Source: Paenibacillus sp. Soil766
GTDB taxonomy: Bacteria > Bacillota > Bacilli > Paenibacillales > NBRC-103111
Length of the DNA stretch: 64,000 bases
NCBI RefSeq assembly: GCF_001428105.1
Contig: NZ_LMSJ01000025.1
Coordinates: forward strand, 1-64,000
Direction of reading: 5' to 3'
In this document: one piece after another, positions 1 to 8,033 of the stretch
Position numbering within the stretch: the stretch's first letter is position 1
Layout of the letters: every line of letters begins with the position of its first letter
Notes under the pieces: generated by a model
Database searches by the model: none
The model's input: the letters and a program-made list of their open reading frames with translations, nothing else
Told to the model about the DNA's origin: nothing
Translations under genes and position numbers: made by a program

Positions 1-44
1 CTTTTGATTGTAACGTTGGCGGCTTTTGATTGTAACGTTGGCGG
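1..44. repeat. Two exact copies of a 22-bp tandem repeat at the window edge
   Basis: The first 44 bases are two identical 22-bp units, each starting CTTTTGATTG and ending GTTGGCGG. The array may continue to the left of the window, so the true copy number is unknown. No gene covers it. Confidence 0.8.
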
Positions 45-184
45 AATTCACTCATCTCGGACACCTCGTAATTTGGATAGGTCTATTATCTAACTCCCCA
101 ATTCGTTGTGTCCACTACTAAGTCTAAATTCATTTTCATCACTAACAGCGCTCTAATCTGACTCAGCTCGCTTTTTCTGGTGCA

Positions 185-207
185 TTAGTGATGTTTTTCA
201 TCACTAA
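185..207. terminator. Hairpin downstream of the first SDR gene
   Basis: A perfect 9-bp stem, TTAGTGATG and CATCACTAA, flanks a TTTTT loop. It lies about 110 bp past the stop of the minus-strand SDR gene. There is no clear T-tract on the minus-strand 3' side, so termination is an inference. The sequence CATCACTAACAGC also occurs upstream near 137-149. Confidence 0.35.
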
Positions 208-313
208 CAGCAGAGAAATCAAGCTAAGCATGTCAGCTGCAGCGTTGTCCTTACGTACTGCTCGATCTCTTCCACAGACTCTAGTTGCAGGACATACTGT
301 GACATGGCCCCTG

Positions 314-1270
314 CTACTGAGCCCGCTGTTCCTGCATCGTTTCCTTAAACCACCGTACTGTATGCCTGATAGCTTCCACATGCGGAGTCGTCGTTTGCGG
401 GCCAAAGGCAGCCTCAAATTTGCTGTGATCCAAGATGAAGGGGTGTTCAAACTCGTAAAGTACTTCCTTGAGCTCCCTCAGCATCGGATGGAATAGACCG
501 ATCATCGTCACCATACCACGGGATAATGTGCTTATTTTCCTTGTGGAGCCTAACTCTTCGAAAATCAGCGTCAACATCTCCCTGGTTGTGAGTGTATTCG
601 CACTTGGAATATGCCAGACTCCCCCCAAAGCACGATCCTCTTGAGCGAGTGTTACGAGACCTCTGGCGAAGTCATCAATATACGTGTAGGTATGTGGCAT
701 ATCCAGATTACCTAACAAACTTACTGGCTTGCCGCTTAAAGCGAAGCCAAATACTCGCTCTCCTAGGGAGGACTGTTTCACACCTGGACCATAGAAGTCC
801 GAGGCGCGGCCAATCGCCACGCGTGCCTTCCCCGATTGATGCGCAAGCAGCAATTCCTCCGCCATCTGGGCGCGTGTTTGCCCTTTTTTGCCGGTAGCTA
901 GGTGCGGTAGGTTCTCCGTCAGAGGCTGTTTCTGCTGGCCATACATATACAGGTTATCGCCGTAGATCAGCTTCGCACCCGCAGCAGTCGCACCTGCCAT
1001 AATCCCTCGGGTAAGGCCGGGGAATTCGGTCGGCCAGTTCGTATAGCCCGGATGAGCACAGTGATAGACCACTGCCGCATCCTTGCACAGTGCCACTGCT
1101 TCAGCAAGTTGGGAAGCATCCCCTCTAGCCACTTCCACCGCTGTGGCCTCGGACAATCTACCGTTGCGATTCACCATACGTATGCGCTCGACCCCGCGCC
1201 GCTTTAATTCCCTCATGATCGCCATCCCTAGTGGCCCCGTTCCAACAATCACATGCACTTGATTACTCAT
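314..1270 (-). CDS. NAD(P)-dependent epimerase/dehydratase (SDR family)
   Basis: This 318-residue protein is a predicted cytosolic short-chain dehydrogenase/reductase of the extended (epimerase-like) type. The N-terminus has a beta-strand followed by VGTGPLG, a variant of the Rossmann GxxGxxG loop, and a later YGDNLYMYG segment sits where the catalytic region is expected. No typical YxxxK motif is obvious, so oxidoreductase activity is uncertain and an NmrA-like or binding role is possible. The ATG at 1270 follows a GAGGGGG ribosome site by about 9 bases. A MerR-type regulator lies 88 bp upstream on the same strand, suggesting a two-gene operon in which the regulator controls this enzyme. The substrate is unknown. 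Confidence 0.8.
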   Translation of the reverse strand: MSNQVHVIVGTGPLGMAIMRELKRRGVERIRMVNRNGRLSEATAVEVARGDASQLAEAVALCKDAAVVYHCAHPGYTNWPTEFPGLTRGIMAGATAAGAKLIYGDNLYMYGQQKQPLTENLPHLATGKKGQTRAQMAEELLLAHQSGKARVAIGRASDFYGPGVKQSSLGERVFGFALSGKPVSLLGNLDMPHTYTYIDDFARGLVTLAQEDRALGGVWHIPSANTLTTREMLTLIFEELGSTRKISTLSRGMVTMIGLFHPMLRELKEVLYEFEHPFILDHSKFEAAFGPQTTTPHVEAIRHTVRWFKETMQEQRAQ

Positions 1271-1357
1271 TCATCATGCCCCCTCTTCTTCGATACCCTA
1301 ACGATATTGTCTACCGTAACGAGAGAGTCAAGAGACATTCCGAAAATAGTTGGCGGA

Positions 1358-2206
1358 TTATTGGGATATGGCCACTTGAAGCTCCACGACTACATTGTTG
1401 TAATCATCGAGATGGTTTTCTCTACCGAATAGGTGCAGCTCGCGAACCGGACCGGTTTGTGCATAGCCATTTGCCCCAAGCCATGTAAAAAGCGCTAGAA
1501 TCCCCTCCCCGACACCCATGAAAGGACCTTTGTAAACGAGGCTTGCCACCATAGGCTCAGCTGGAATTTCATAAATGGTAATTGGACCAGCTGGACGTAA
1601 GTGCGCTAATGAATCAAAGCTAAACCCTACTTCAATGTCGAAATTCTCCTCAATAAACTCCGTCATATGATACAGAACGTATTCTTGTTGCATAGGGTCG
1701 ATCGATGCACGGCCTCCCAGCCCTTCCTCGAGCTCCTCGAACATCTGACAGCGGTAGACGGGCATATCCTGTAGGCGTGGTATTATTCGGCGAAGTCCGG
1801 CCATATAGAGCGCGGGCACCTGCTTAATCCCAACCTCATAAGCAGGCTTCTCACCCAGTCGTTCTAGTTGATGCAATCTAGACTCAATGCGCGCCATTTG
1901 TTGCGCAGCTTCCTCGATTTGATTCGCTAGCTCCGCTTTCTTCTTGTGCATCATCTGCTTCATGTCGTCCATGGTGAGTGCTTGATCGATCATCGTCGCG
2001 ATTTCATCTAACGAAAACCCCGTCTCTTTCAGCACCACAATATGATGAATTCGAGTGAGCTGTTCATAGGTATAATACCGATAACTAGTCGCGGTATCGA
2101 TATAAGCAGGCTTTAGTAGGCCGCGCTCATCGTAATGGCGCAGGGTGCGTATGGTCACCTGTGCGATTTTGGAAAAGAGTCCGATTCTAATGAAATTCGA
2201 CATCAT
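1358..2206 (-). CDS. MerR-family regulator with GyrI-like effector domain
   Basis: A 282-residue transcription factor. The N-terminal winged helix carries the MerR signature (IRTLRHYDERGLLKP, near residues 20-34, then YRYYTYEQL), followed by a dimerisation coiled coil (about 80-115). The C-terminal half looks like a GyrI/BmrR-type effector domain (about 120-280), which in this family binds lipophilic or cationic compounds. MerR proteins usually bend elongated promoters to activate them. It is followed on the same strand by the SDR gene, the most likely target. An ATG one codon downstream of the first is an equally good start. Confidence 0.88.
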   Translation of the reverse strand: MMSNFIRIGLFSKIAQVTIRTLRHYDERGLLKPAYIDTATSYRYYTYEQLTRIHHIVVLKETGFSLDEIATMIDQALTMDDMKQMMHKKKAELANQIEEAAQQMARIESRLHQLERLGEKPAYEVGIKQVPALYMAGLRRIIPRLQDMPVYRCQMFEELEEGLGGRASIDPMQQEYVLYHMTEFIEENFDIEVGFSFDSLAHLRPAGPITIYEIPAEPMVASLVYKGPFMGVGEGILALFTWLGANGYAQTGPVRELHLFGRENHLDDYNNVVVELQVAISQ

Positions 2207-2411
2207 TATCCGCCTTTCGAATACGTATCCTTATCTATCCATTATACGGATTTCATGGGGAATAAGGTGAACAAGTTCCAGCTTGCCTTACCTTCTTCCT
2301 AATTTTAAGCAAATCCTCAGGATACGTTCAGCTTCCCATCAATCCGTTCTGTCATACTCAGATGAGCTTTCTAAACATTTCCATAAAGCTAGAAATGAGG
2401 CTAAGACCAAC

Positions 2412-2777
2412 ATGAATATTTCCAGTGTATCTTCCACATCCAGCACTAGCTCGTATTCCTCCCCTACTAACTCAACGGACACAGCCGCCCTTGAGAAACA
2501 AAAGGCCAAGCTGCAAACCGAGCTAACGAAGGAACAGCAGAGCAAGGACGATCAGAAGACGAAGGAGCGCAAGACACAGCTCATTCAGCAACAAATCCAG
2601 CAGATTGATCAGCAGATCGCGCAGGCGAGCTCGAGATCTAGCAGCAGCGGTAACAGTGGCAGCACTAGCCAAAACGATTCCAGTGCTCGGAACTCGAACG
2701 GCCCTGACGGCCCGAGCAACGCTGCGAGCAAGCAAATGAACATGAATCCCAACGGTACGTTGGACATTCTAATTTAA
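2412..2777 (+). CDS. FlxA-like small coiled-coil protein
   Basis: A 121-residue protein with three parts: a Ser/Thr-rich N-terminus (about 1-25), a Lys/Gln/Glu-rich amphipathic helix (about 30-75, with LEKQKAKLQ, LIQQQIQQIDQQIAQ) predicted to form a coiled coil, and a Ser/Asn/Gly-rich disordered tail. This is the architecture of the FlxA-like family, whose function is unknown. The reading frame stays open upstream to 2283, but the ATG at 2412 begins the family-like MNISS sequence and has a weak AGG upstream, so it is preferred. A strong hairpin follows the stop codon. Confidence 0.6.
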   Translation: MNISSVSSTSSTSSYSSPTNSTDTAALEKQKAKLQTELTKEQQSKDDQKTKERKTQLIQQQIQQIDQQIAQASSRSSSSGNSGSTSQNDSSARNSNGPDGPSNAASKQMNMNPNGTLDILI

Positions 2778-2791
2778 GTCACTTCATGAGA

Positions 2792-2824
2792 AAAGGGACT
2801 GTACTTTGAGAAGTACGTCCCTTT
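2792..2824 (+). terminator. Rho-independent terminator after the FlxA-like gene
   Basis: The hairpin pairs AAAGGGAC with GTCCCTTT and GTACTT with AAGTAC around a short loop, and is followed by a T-rich stretch. It starts about 15 bp after the FlxA-like stop codon. Confidence 0.7.
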
Positions 2825-2954
2825 GTGTATGCAGCCAACGGCTGCCGATCATTATTGCGTGATTGCTAAAAGAGGAAGGCGAACAGCTTGTGCCAAACAC
2901 AAGAATACCTGTATTTTGTACAGCTATTTTCATCTCTAATTCGTGTTTAAGTGA

Positions 2955-3093
2955 ATTAACCGGAAATTCTCCATGTAATTCCGAGAATTCGAGAGAATAT
3001 TGGAGAAATCGCATGATTTAACTACATAATTTCCATTTAATCGTCGATTTCGAAAAAGAAATCAAGGAAATTAACTGTATGTTTTCCATTTAG
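2955..3093. repeat. Three copies of dispersed repeat family A
   Basis: Copies at about 2955-2980, 3015-3040 and 3068-3093 share the pattern TTAACTGTA, a few bases, then TTTCCATTTA, and are spaced 53-60 bp apart. The same family recurs near 10.7-10.9 kb and 28.5-28.7 kb. The rest of the gap between 2825 and 3160 holds no gene I can support. Confidence 0.6.
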
Positions 3094-3160
3094 TCGAGGC
3101 GAGATATCCAAAGTCTGAAATCCGAAATCAGCAATCAGTTGAAGTCTGATTGAACATGAG

Positions 3161-3192
3161 ACAAGGCACCCTCAACCTCGAGGGTGCCTTGT
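3161..3192 (-). terminator. Terminator of the second SDR gene
   Basis: A perfect 13-bp stem (ACAAGGCACCCTC with GAGGGTGCCTTGT) closes a 6-base loop. It lies 17 bp past the stop of the minus-strand SDR gene. It is a strong hairpin with only a modest T-run. Confidence 0.75.
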
Positions 3193-3208
3193 CCAGCCCA
3201 TGAGCGAT

Positions 3209-4225
3209 TTACGCGAGGATCGCTTTCTTGGCAGACTCCAGTGCTCCAATGACCTTGTCGCACCACACATCGAATTCCGGATCTTCCCGCTGAAGCTCCG
3301 GATTAGCTAGGATATTCGCGATTGTCTGCTTTATTCCTTGATCAAATCGCGTCGTAGCCACGAATTCGGGCATAAGCCGCTTCAACTTCGTGTTGTCGAA
3401 AACAACGGAGTTCGCCTTATCTCCAAGCAAGCCTCCACGGTAGTCCTGCGCGCTGCAAGCATCGAGGAACTCTGAGGCCACATGCACCGCATGAAGCTTC
3501 ACGCCTAGCGCATCCGCGATGGCCTCGTAGATCTGATTCCACGTCAATGTCTCATCAGACGTGATATGAACAGATTCCCCAATCGCATGGAGATTGCCCA
3601 TGAGGCCAATGAATCCTTTGGCAAAATCGCTATTCTGCGTCATCGTCCATAGCGACGTTCCGTCACCGTGAATGATCACGGGCTTGTTCTCCAACATGCG
3701 CTTCGCTACTTGCCAGCTCCCCTTCGCACCATGTACACCAAGCGGGATGGAGCGCTCATCGTACGTATGACTCGGCCGGATAATCGTAATCGGGAAGCCT
3801 TGCTCCCGGTATTGTTTCACTAAGTACTCTTCACAAGCGATTTTATTTCTGGAGTAAGCCCATAAGGGGTTGGATAATGGCGTTCCTTCCGTGATCCGGT
3901 AATCGGATAAAGGTGTCTGATACGCGGAAGCCGAGCTGATGAAGATGAATTGTTTCGTTTTGCCTTGAAAAAGTCGGTAATCCCGCTCCAATTGAGAAGG
4001 CTCGAACGCGATAAAATCCGCGACAACATCGAACGATAAGTCCGCAATCAGCTTCGCCACGCGCTCCTCGTCGTTAATGTCCGCCTGCAGGATGCGCGCA
4101 CCTTCTGGCAAGTCCGCATTGCGCGTGCCTCGGTTCAATAAATAGAGCTCACAGCCTGTGGCAAGCAGTTGTTTCGTAATCGCCGAGCTGATGGTACCCG
4201 TTCCGCCAATAAATAGTGCCTTCAT
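3209..4225 (-). CDS. NAD-dependent epimerase/dehydratase (extended SDR)
   Basis: A 338-residue extended SDR. It starts with a textbook Rossmann motif, GGTGTISSAI (GxxGxxS variant, residues 8-17), and has an acidic Asp after beta-3 (LQADI). The catalytic region has FISSASAYQ (about 96-104) and a YSRNK motif (YxxxK, about 128-132). The C-terminal half resembles sugar-nucleotide epimerases and the CSP41/isoflavone-reductase-like branch. It is probably cytosolic and NAD(P)-dependent with an unknown substrate. The SRPBCC gene starts upstream on the same strand with a 35-bp gap, so the two are probably co-transcribed. Confidence 0.85.
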   Translation of the reverse strand: MKALFIGGTGTISSAITKQLLATGCELYLLNRGTRNADLPEGARILQADINDEERVAKLIADLSFDVVADFIAFEPSQLERDYRLFQGKTKQFIFISSASAYQTPLSDYRITEGTPLSNPLWAYSRNKIACEEYLVKQYREQGFPITIIRPSHTYDERSIPLGVHGAKGSWQVAKRMLENKPVIIHGDGTSLWTMTQNSDFAKGFIGLMGNLHAIGESVHITSDETLTWNQIYEAIADALGVKLHAVHVASEFLDACSAQDYRGGLLGDKANSVVFDNTKLKRLMPEFVATTRFDQGIKQTIANILANPELQREDPEFDVWCDKVIGALESAKKAILA

Positions 4226-4260
4226 GATTTCGCCTCCGTTATCCCATTTTGATGTATGTT

Positions 4261-4752
4261 TTAGGTCTGATTCGTTAGGACTGCGTCTGTCAGTTGCTTA
4301 TACTTCACATACCAGTCATTCCACATATCCTTACGTGACGCAATCGTTCTACCTGCTAGCAACGCCTCAATCACTTCTAAACACACGTGCCATCCGGCCA
4401 AATCTCTTGGCGTGTGCGCTGTTATTTGATGCAAGTACTCACTGAACACGAGACGACATCCACCGTCTGAATCCGCGTGAAGCTCGAAACGAACGCGATC
4501 CTCATCCCATGTAAAAGCCAAAACCTGATCTTGGATGAATTCAAGAATGTCCATAGGAATAATTGTCCCGTCGGGCATATTGAACTTTATCATGCCGCCT
4601 TCACGGAGTTCGCCTACCTCTAACTCGGGAAACCATTTCGTTAGCTTGTCATTTTCCGTCAACCATGACCAGACTTCCTTCACATCATGCGGCCAATGAC
4701 GCTCATAACGAGCCAAATATCCACCTTGGGTGGATTGAAGATCAGCTATCAT
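4261..4752 (-). CDS. SRPBCC (AHSA1-like) domain protein
   Basis: A 163-residue START/SRPBCC-fold protein of the AHSA1 (activator of Hsp90 ATPase homologue) type. An N-terminal segment resembling the family motif is visible (RHWPHDVKEVWSWLTENDKLTKW split over residues 17-40), as is a central GTIIPMDILE strand region. These proteins form a helix-grip pocket that binds small hydrophobic molecules; stand-alone bacterial members often have no known ligand. It sits directly upstream of the second SDR gene on the same strand. Confidence 0.8.
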   Translation of the reverse strand: MIADLQSTQGGYLARYERHWPHDVKEVWSWLTENDKLTKWFPELEVGELREGGMIKFNMPDGTIIPMDILEFIQDQVLAFTWDEDRVRFELHADSDGGCRLVFSEYLHQITAHTPRDLAGWHVCLEVIEALLAGRTIASRKDMWNDWYVKYKQLTDAVLTNQT

Positions 4753-4840
4753 ACGATGCCTCCTCTACTTCGTCCTATTAAAAAGCATATCGAATTGTCC
4801 TAGCTTCATCTTACCTGTAGATACGTGTTCAAATCAAGAA

Positions 4841-5028
4841 ATGAGAAAACCTCTATCGAGGCCACTCACAGATGAGCGACCGCGTTTGAAGAGGAGAGAC
4901 TTTGGTCTCCGACCAAAGATCCCTATAAATGGTTTTATCGCCAATAAGAAAGCTGTTTTCGGAAGCCGAAAACTTATACTTTCTTATGTGGTAGCCAAAA
5001 AGCCGAGGTTAGGGCCCCGGCCTTTCTG
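4841..5028. other. Highly structured intergenic element with nested hairpins (possible ncRNA or RNA-level repeat)
   Basis: The gap between the MFS transporter stop and the SRPBCC start is filled by consecutive stems: CCTC/GAGG (4850-4861), CTCA/TGAG (4865-4876), CTTTGGTC/GACCAAAG (4900-4918) with a competing GGAGA/TCTCC pairing (4893-4910), and a nested pair in which ATAAGAAAG/CTTTCTTAT (4944-4987) encloses GTTTTCGG/CCGAAAAC (4955-4973). A GC-rich hairpin with a T-tract follows (about 4998-5026) and could terminate the MFS transcript on the minus strand. No open reading frame explains the rest. It matches no riboswitch class I could recognise. Confidence 0.5.
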
Positions 5029-5037
5029 TTCATGCTT

Positions 5038-6420
5038 CTATGCTTTTTTCGCGGACCATAGGGATTCGATTTCTTCCAGTGATCTGCCCTTGGTTTCAGG
5101 CACAACTCGCATGGTGAAGAAGAACGTCACCAAGGAAAGGATGCCGAAGATCCAGAAGGTTAGCGCTGGACCTGCAGAGCTAAGCAGTGGAGGGAACGTC
5201 TGTGAAACCACATAATCTGCGATCCACAGTGCCATCGAAGCGATGGCTGTTGCCTTGCCGCGAATACGATTCGGGAAAATTTCGGACATGATCACCCATA
5301 CCACAGGACCTAAGGACACCGCGAAAGAGGCTACGTAAAGTAGGATAAAGACGAGTACAAGATTGCCTGATGTGTGGCCCGTGTGGAACGCGATACCTAT
5401 CACCGCTAAGCAGATCGTCATTGAAGCGGAACCAACTAGCAGCAACACCTTCCGACCAACTTTATCGATAAGCCATATCGCTAGGATGGTGAAGAGAAAG
5501 TTAATTAACCCGACCAGAATCGTCTGAGTCAGCGCAGCATTCGTGCCTGTGCCCGTTTGTTTGAAAATCTCAGGCGCATAGTACATCACCGCATTGATAC
5601 CAGTCACTTGCTGGAGAACGGCTAGGCCCACACCGACGATTAACGCAAGGCGCAGCGCTGGGCTGAATAGTTGGCGAATGGAGCCATTTTCTTGTTTAAA
5701 CGATTCCTTGATCTCCATCACTTCTTTCCTAGCCAGTTCTTCCCCATGAATGCGGAGCAGGATCGGAAGTGACTCCTCAGCCCTTCCTTGCTTGATTAAC
5801 CATCTTGGGCTTTCGGGCACGAAGAAAAGCAGCACTAAGAACACTAAGCCAGGAAATGCCCCGAAGCCGAACATCCAACGCCAGCCCGTTGCAATATTCC
5901 AGGCTTCATTGGAATGATTCGCAATGCTGGTATTGATGAAATACACGAGGAAAATCCCCGTCACCGTAGCAAATTGGTTCAATGCCACCAGTCGGCCGCG
6001 ATATTTCGCAGGTGCTATCTCCGCGTTATACAGCGGGCAAAGCGTTGAGGTGATCCCGATGCCGAGTCCGCCAATGATACGAGCAATAATATACCCCGTG
6101 AATGTATCCGGGATCGCAGATCCAATAGAGCCAATAATGAAAAGCAGCGCCGCTGTGATGAGCACCTTTTTTCGACCGAAACGATCACTCAGGACACCAG
6201 ATGCTGCTGCACCCACGATGCACCCAATAATTAAGCTGGAAACTGCCCAGCCTACCTCCACTTCACTAAGTGTAAAGCGTTCTTTCATGAAACCAACCGC
6301 TCCCGATACGACGGCCGTATCGAAGCCGAACAAAAGCCCGCCGAGCGCAGCAACAATGGAGACAAGCGTGACGAATTTTATGCTAACTTGCTGGCTTGAA
6401 TTGTCTATTTGTACACTCAT
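5038..6420 (-). CDS. MFS sugar porter (sugar:H+ symporter family)
   Basis: A 460-residue, 12-TM major facilitator protein of the sugar-porter family (XylE/AraE/GLUT-like), in the cytoplasmic membrane. Family signatures seen: GFDTAVVSGA in TM1, DRFGRKK after TM2, PESPRWL before the central loop, QQVTGINAVMYYAPEIF in TM7, GRK after TM8 and PETKGRSLEEIE at the C-terminus. Members import xylose, arabinose, glucose or myo-inositol with protons; the sugar cannot be told from sequence alone. It is the last gene after a sugar-binding protein, sensor kinase and AraC-type response regulator on the same strand, so it is the probable target of that sensing system. Confidence 0.93.
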   Translation of the reverse strand: MSVQIDNSSQQVSIKFVTLVSIVAALGGLLFGFDTAVVSGAVGFMKERFTLSEVEVGWAVSSLIIGCIVGAAASGVLSDRFGRKKVLITAALLFIIGSIGSAIPDTFTGYIIARIIGGLGIGITSTLCPLYNAEIAPAKYRGRLVALNQFATVTGIFLVYFINTSIANHSNEAWNIATGWRWMFGFGAFPGLVFLVLLFFVPESPRWLIKQGRAEESLPILLRIHGEELARKEVMEIKESFKQENGSIRQLFSPALRLALIVGVGLAVLQQVTGINAVMYYAPEIFKQTGTGTNAALTQTILVGLINFLFTILAIWLIDKVGRKVLLLVGSASMTICLAVIGIAFHTGHTSGNLVLVFILLYVASFAVSLGPVVWVIMSEIFPNRIRGKATAIASMALWIADYVVSQTFPPLLSSAGPALTFWIFGILSLVTFFFTMRVVPETKGRSLEEIESLWSAKKA

Positions 6421-6495
6421 AATGATGGTCCCTTCTGACGTCTACCGCATCTTCATGCGAGTCTTTAATCTTACATTTCGTGTGAAGCGAGACTC

Positions 6496-6535
6496 ATTAT
6501 AGCATGGGCGATATGACAGCTGGGGAACCTTTCCC
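6496..6535 (-). promoter_or_regulatory. Probable promoter and upstream site of the MFS sugar porter
   Basis: On the minus strand a perfect TATAAT (plus 6496-6501) lies about 75 bp before the transporter start but has no good -35 hexamer, as expected for an activated promoter. Immediately upstream is an inverted repeat pairing GGGGAA with TTTCCC (plus 6522-6535), a candidate binding site for the neighbouring YesN-like regulator. The regulator link is an inference. Confidence 0.4.
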
Positions 6536-6630
6536 TGCACTAATTTGTGATATACCAGCATAAAAATAATCCGTCACAGACTCACGCCTCCCCCGAGCCT
6601 TCGGCTAGCACAATCTTGTCCGGAAATAAC

Positions 6631-6660
6631 AAAATAGTCCTTGCCCCAGCATGGACTATT
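6631..6660 (-). terminator. Terminator of the sensor operon
   Basis: The stem AATAGTCC/GGACTATT (8 bp), with a TTTTGTT tract on the minus-strand 3' side, lies just past the stop of the YesN-like regulator. It separates the sensing operon from the transporter gene. Confidence 0.65.
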
Positions 6661-6665
6661 CTTCC

Positions 6666-8033
6666 TTATTGCCCCGTGCGATACTCCGTTGGGGTAACAC
6701 CTGTCACCTTTTTGAACACGCGGCTGAAATAATTCGGATCCTTATAACCGACCATATAGCTGACTTCCTTCAGGCTAAGCTGACCCTCGTTAATGAGGTC
6801 CTTGGCCCTCTCAATACGCAGTCGTGTCACATAGTCGATGAAAGTTTCTCCGGTTTGCTGTTTGAATACTTTGCTAAAATAATGGGGATTCAAGTGGACA
6901 AGCTCAGCAACATCCTCGAGTGAAATGTCTTCCTGAAGCTTCTCATGAATGTAAGTCAGCGCGCGATCCAGCACCGTCCATGTCTGGTGTTCACGCTCTT
7001 CTCGGATTCGCCTAATGGCTAGCTCCACATAGGTACGCTCTGATGAATTATCAGCGGTACGCGGTTCGATCAGGCCTCGCTGCCCTTCAGTAGGGAGTCC
7101 TTTTAGTTCCTCGAAGGACCTCAGGTTTCCCCACTTTTTATCATACGTCGCCGCAAATACCGCTTCAAAGTAGGACGTCCGGATCCCCTCCATCTCATAC
7201 CGAATCGAACCGATGCCAATATTCACGTCAATGCCGCGTACCTGTCGCAGATGTTCTACGAGCTTCGCACCTAAGGATGCTGCTTCTTCCCGCAGCACCT
7301 CAGCAGTCATCGGAGCGCGGTCCACTAGGAAGATGGCCATATGCCAATGCACCATCGAGCTGACGACACACCCGACGCGATTCTTGAGATAACCTTTCGT
7401 AAAGGTTTTGACGGTTTCGTAGATTTTCTTCTTCGTGGTTGCGACTTCCTTGTCGGATATAGGGCCAAGCTCTGGCAGAGCAAGGACTAGCCCACATCCC
7501 TGTTCCGTGGATATCTGCAAAATATCAGCCAAATACCCGGCATCCGTTTCATTCACAGGATCGGACATAATGACCAATGCCATTTCCGTCTCAGCCAGCG
7601 GAAGCAGCTGAAAATAGTTATCCCGCATCGCGAGCTCCCCCTCCCGCTTCCGCCCTTCTTGCTCAATTTCCGCAACTAAGCGCTGTAGGAGCTCAACAAT
7701 CTGATCCCGTTTGGCTGGTTTGACTAGATAGTCCTTGACCCCTAAGGAAAGGGCCTCTCTGGCATACTCGAATTGCTCGTAAGCGGTCACTAGCACCATT
7801 TTCGTCTGAGGATGTCCCTCTTTGATTTCTCTTAATGCTTCCAACCCCTGAATACCCGGCATTCGGATATCCATTAGGATGATGTGGGGGCGGTGCTCGT
7901 CCGCTTTTTGAATCGCAATGCGGCCATTCTCCGCATGAATGACCTCGAATGTATTCGGCATCATTCGGCCCACGATCCATTCGATGCCTTCTCTCTCTAA
8001 CGCTTCATCATCGGCGATCAGTAAGCGATACAT
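6666..8033 (-). CDS. YesN-like response regulator with AraC-type DNA-binding domain
   Basis: A 455-residue cytosolic response regulator. The receiver domain (about 1-120) has the acidic pair DDE (residues 8-10), the phospho-acceptor D55 in ILMDIRMPG, and a conserved Lys in DYLVKP. The C-terminal ~100 residues contain two AraC/XylS helix-turn-helix motifs (LEDVAELVHLNPHYFSKVFK, then LKEVSYMVGYKDPNYFSRVF). The start at 8033 is chosen because MYRLLIADDE is the normal beginning of the receiver and an AGGAAG ribosome site precedes it; an upstream in-frame extension would run deep into the kinase gene. It overlaps the kinase gene by 26 bp. It is expected to activate sugar-uptake genes such as the adjacent MFS porter. 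Confidence 0.92.
   Translation of the reverse strand: MYRLLIADDEALEREGIEWIVGRMMPNTFEVIHAENGRIAIQKADEHRPHIILMDIRMPGIQGLEALREIKEGHPQTKMVLVTAYEQFEYAREALSLGVKDYLVKPAKRDQIVELLQRLVAEIEQEGRKREGELAMRDNYFQLLPLAETEMALVIMSDPVNETDAGYLADILQISTEQGCGLVLALPELGPISDKEVATTKKKIYETVKTFTKGYLKNRVGCVVSSMVHWHMAIFLVDRAPMTAEVLREEAASLGAKLVEHLRQVRGIDVNIGIGSIRYEMEGIRTSYFEAVFAATYDKKWGNLRSFEELKGLPTEGQRGLIEPRTADNSSERTYVELAIRRIREEREHQTWTVLDRALTYIHEKLQEDISLEDVAELVHLNPHYFSKVFKQQTGETFIDYVTRLRIERAKDLINEGQLSLKEVSYMVGYKDPNYFSRVFKKVTGVTPTEYRTGQ

Noticed and set aside
2784-3014. 76-codon minus-strand open frame
   Set aside because: It overlaps a terminator and family-A repeats, has no ribosome site and resembles no protein family.
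2955-3093. Possible CRISPR-like array in family-A repeats
   Set aside because: Units are imperfect, include inverted copies, number only 3-4 per cluster, and no cas gene is near. They are better treated as dispersed intergenic repeats.
4841-5028. Known riboswitch (lysine, SAM, cobalamin, c-di-GMP types) in the structured element
   Set aside because: I compared the conserved core sequences I remember and none fits. The element lies between two minus-strand genes and I could not assign a class.
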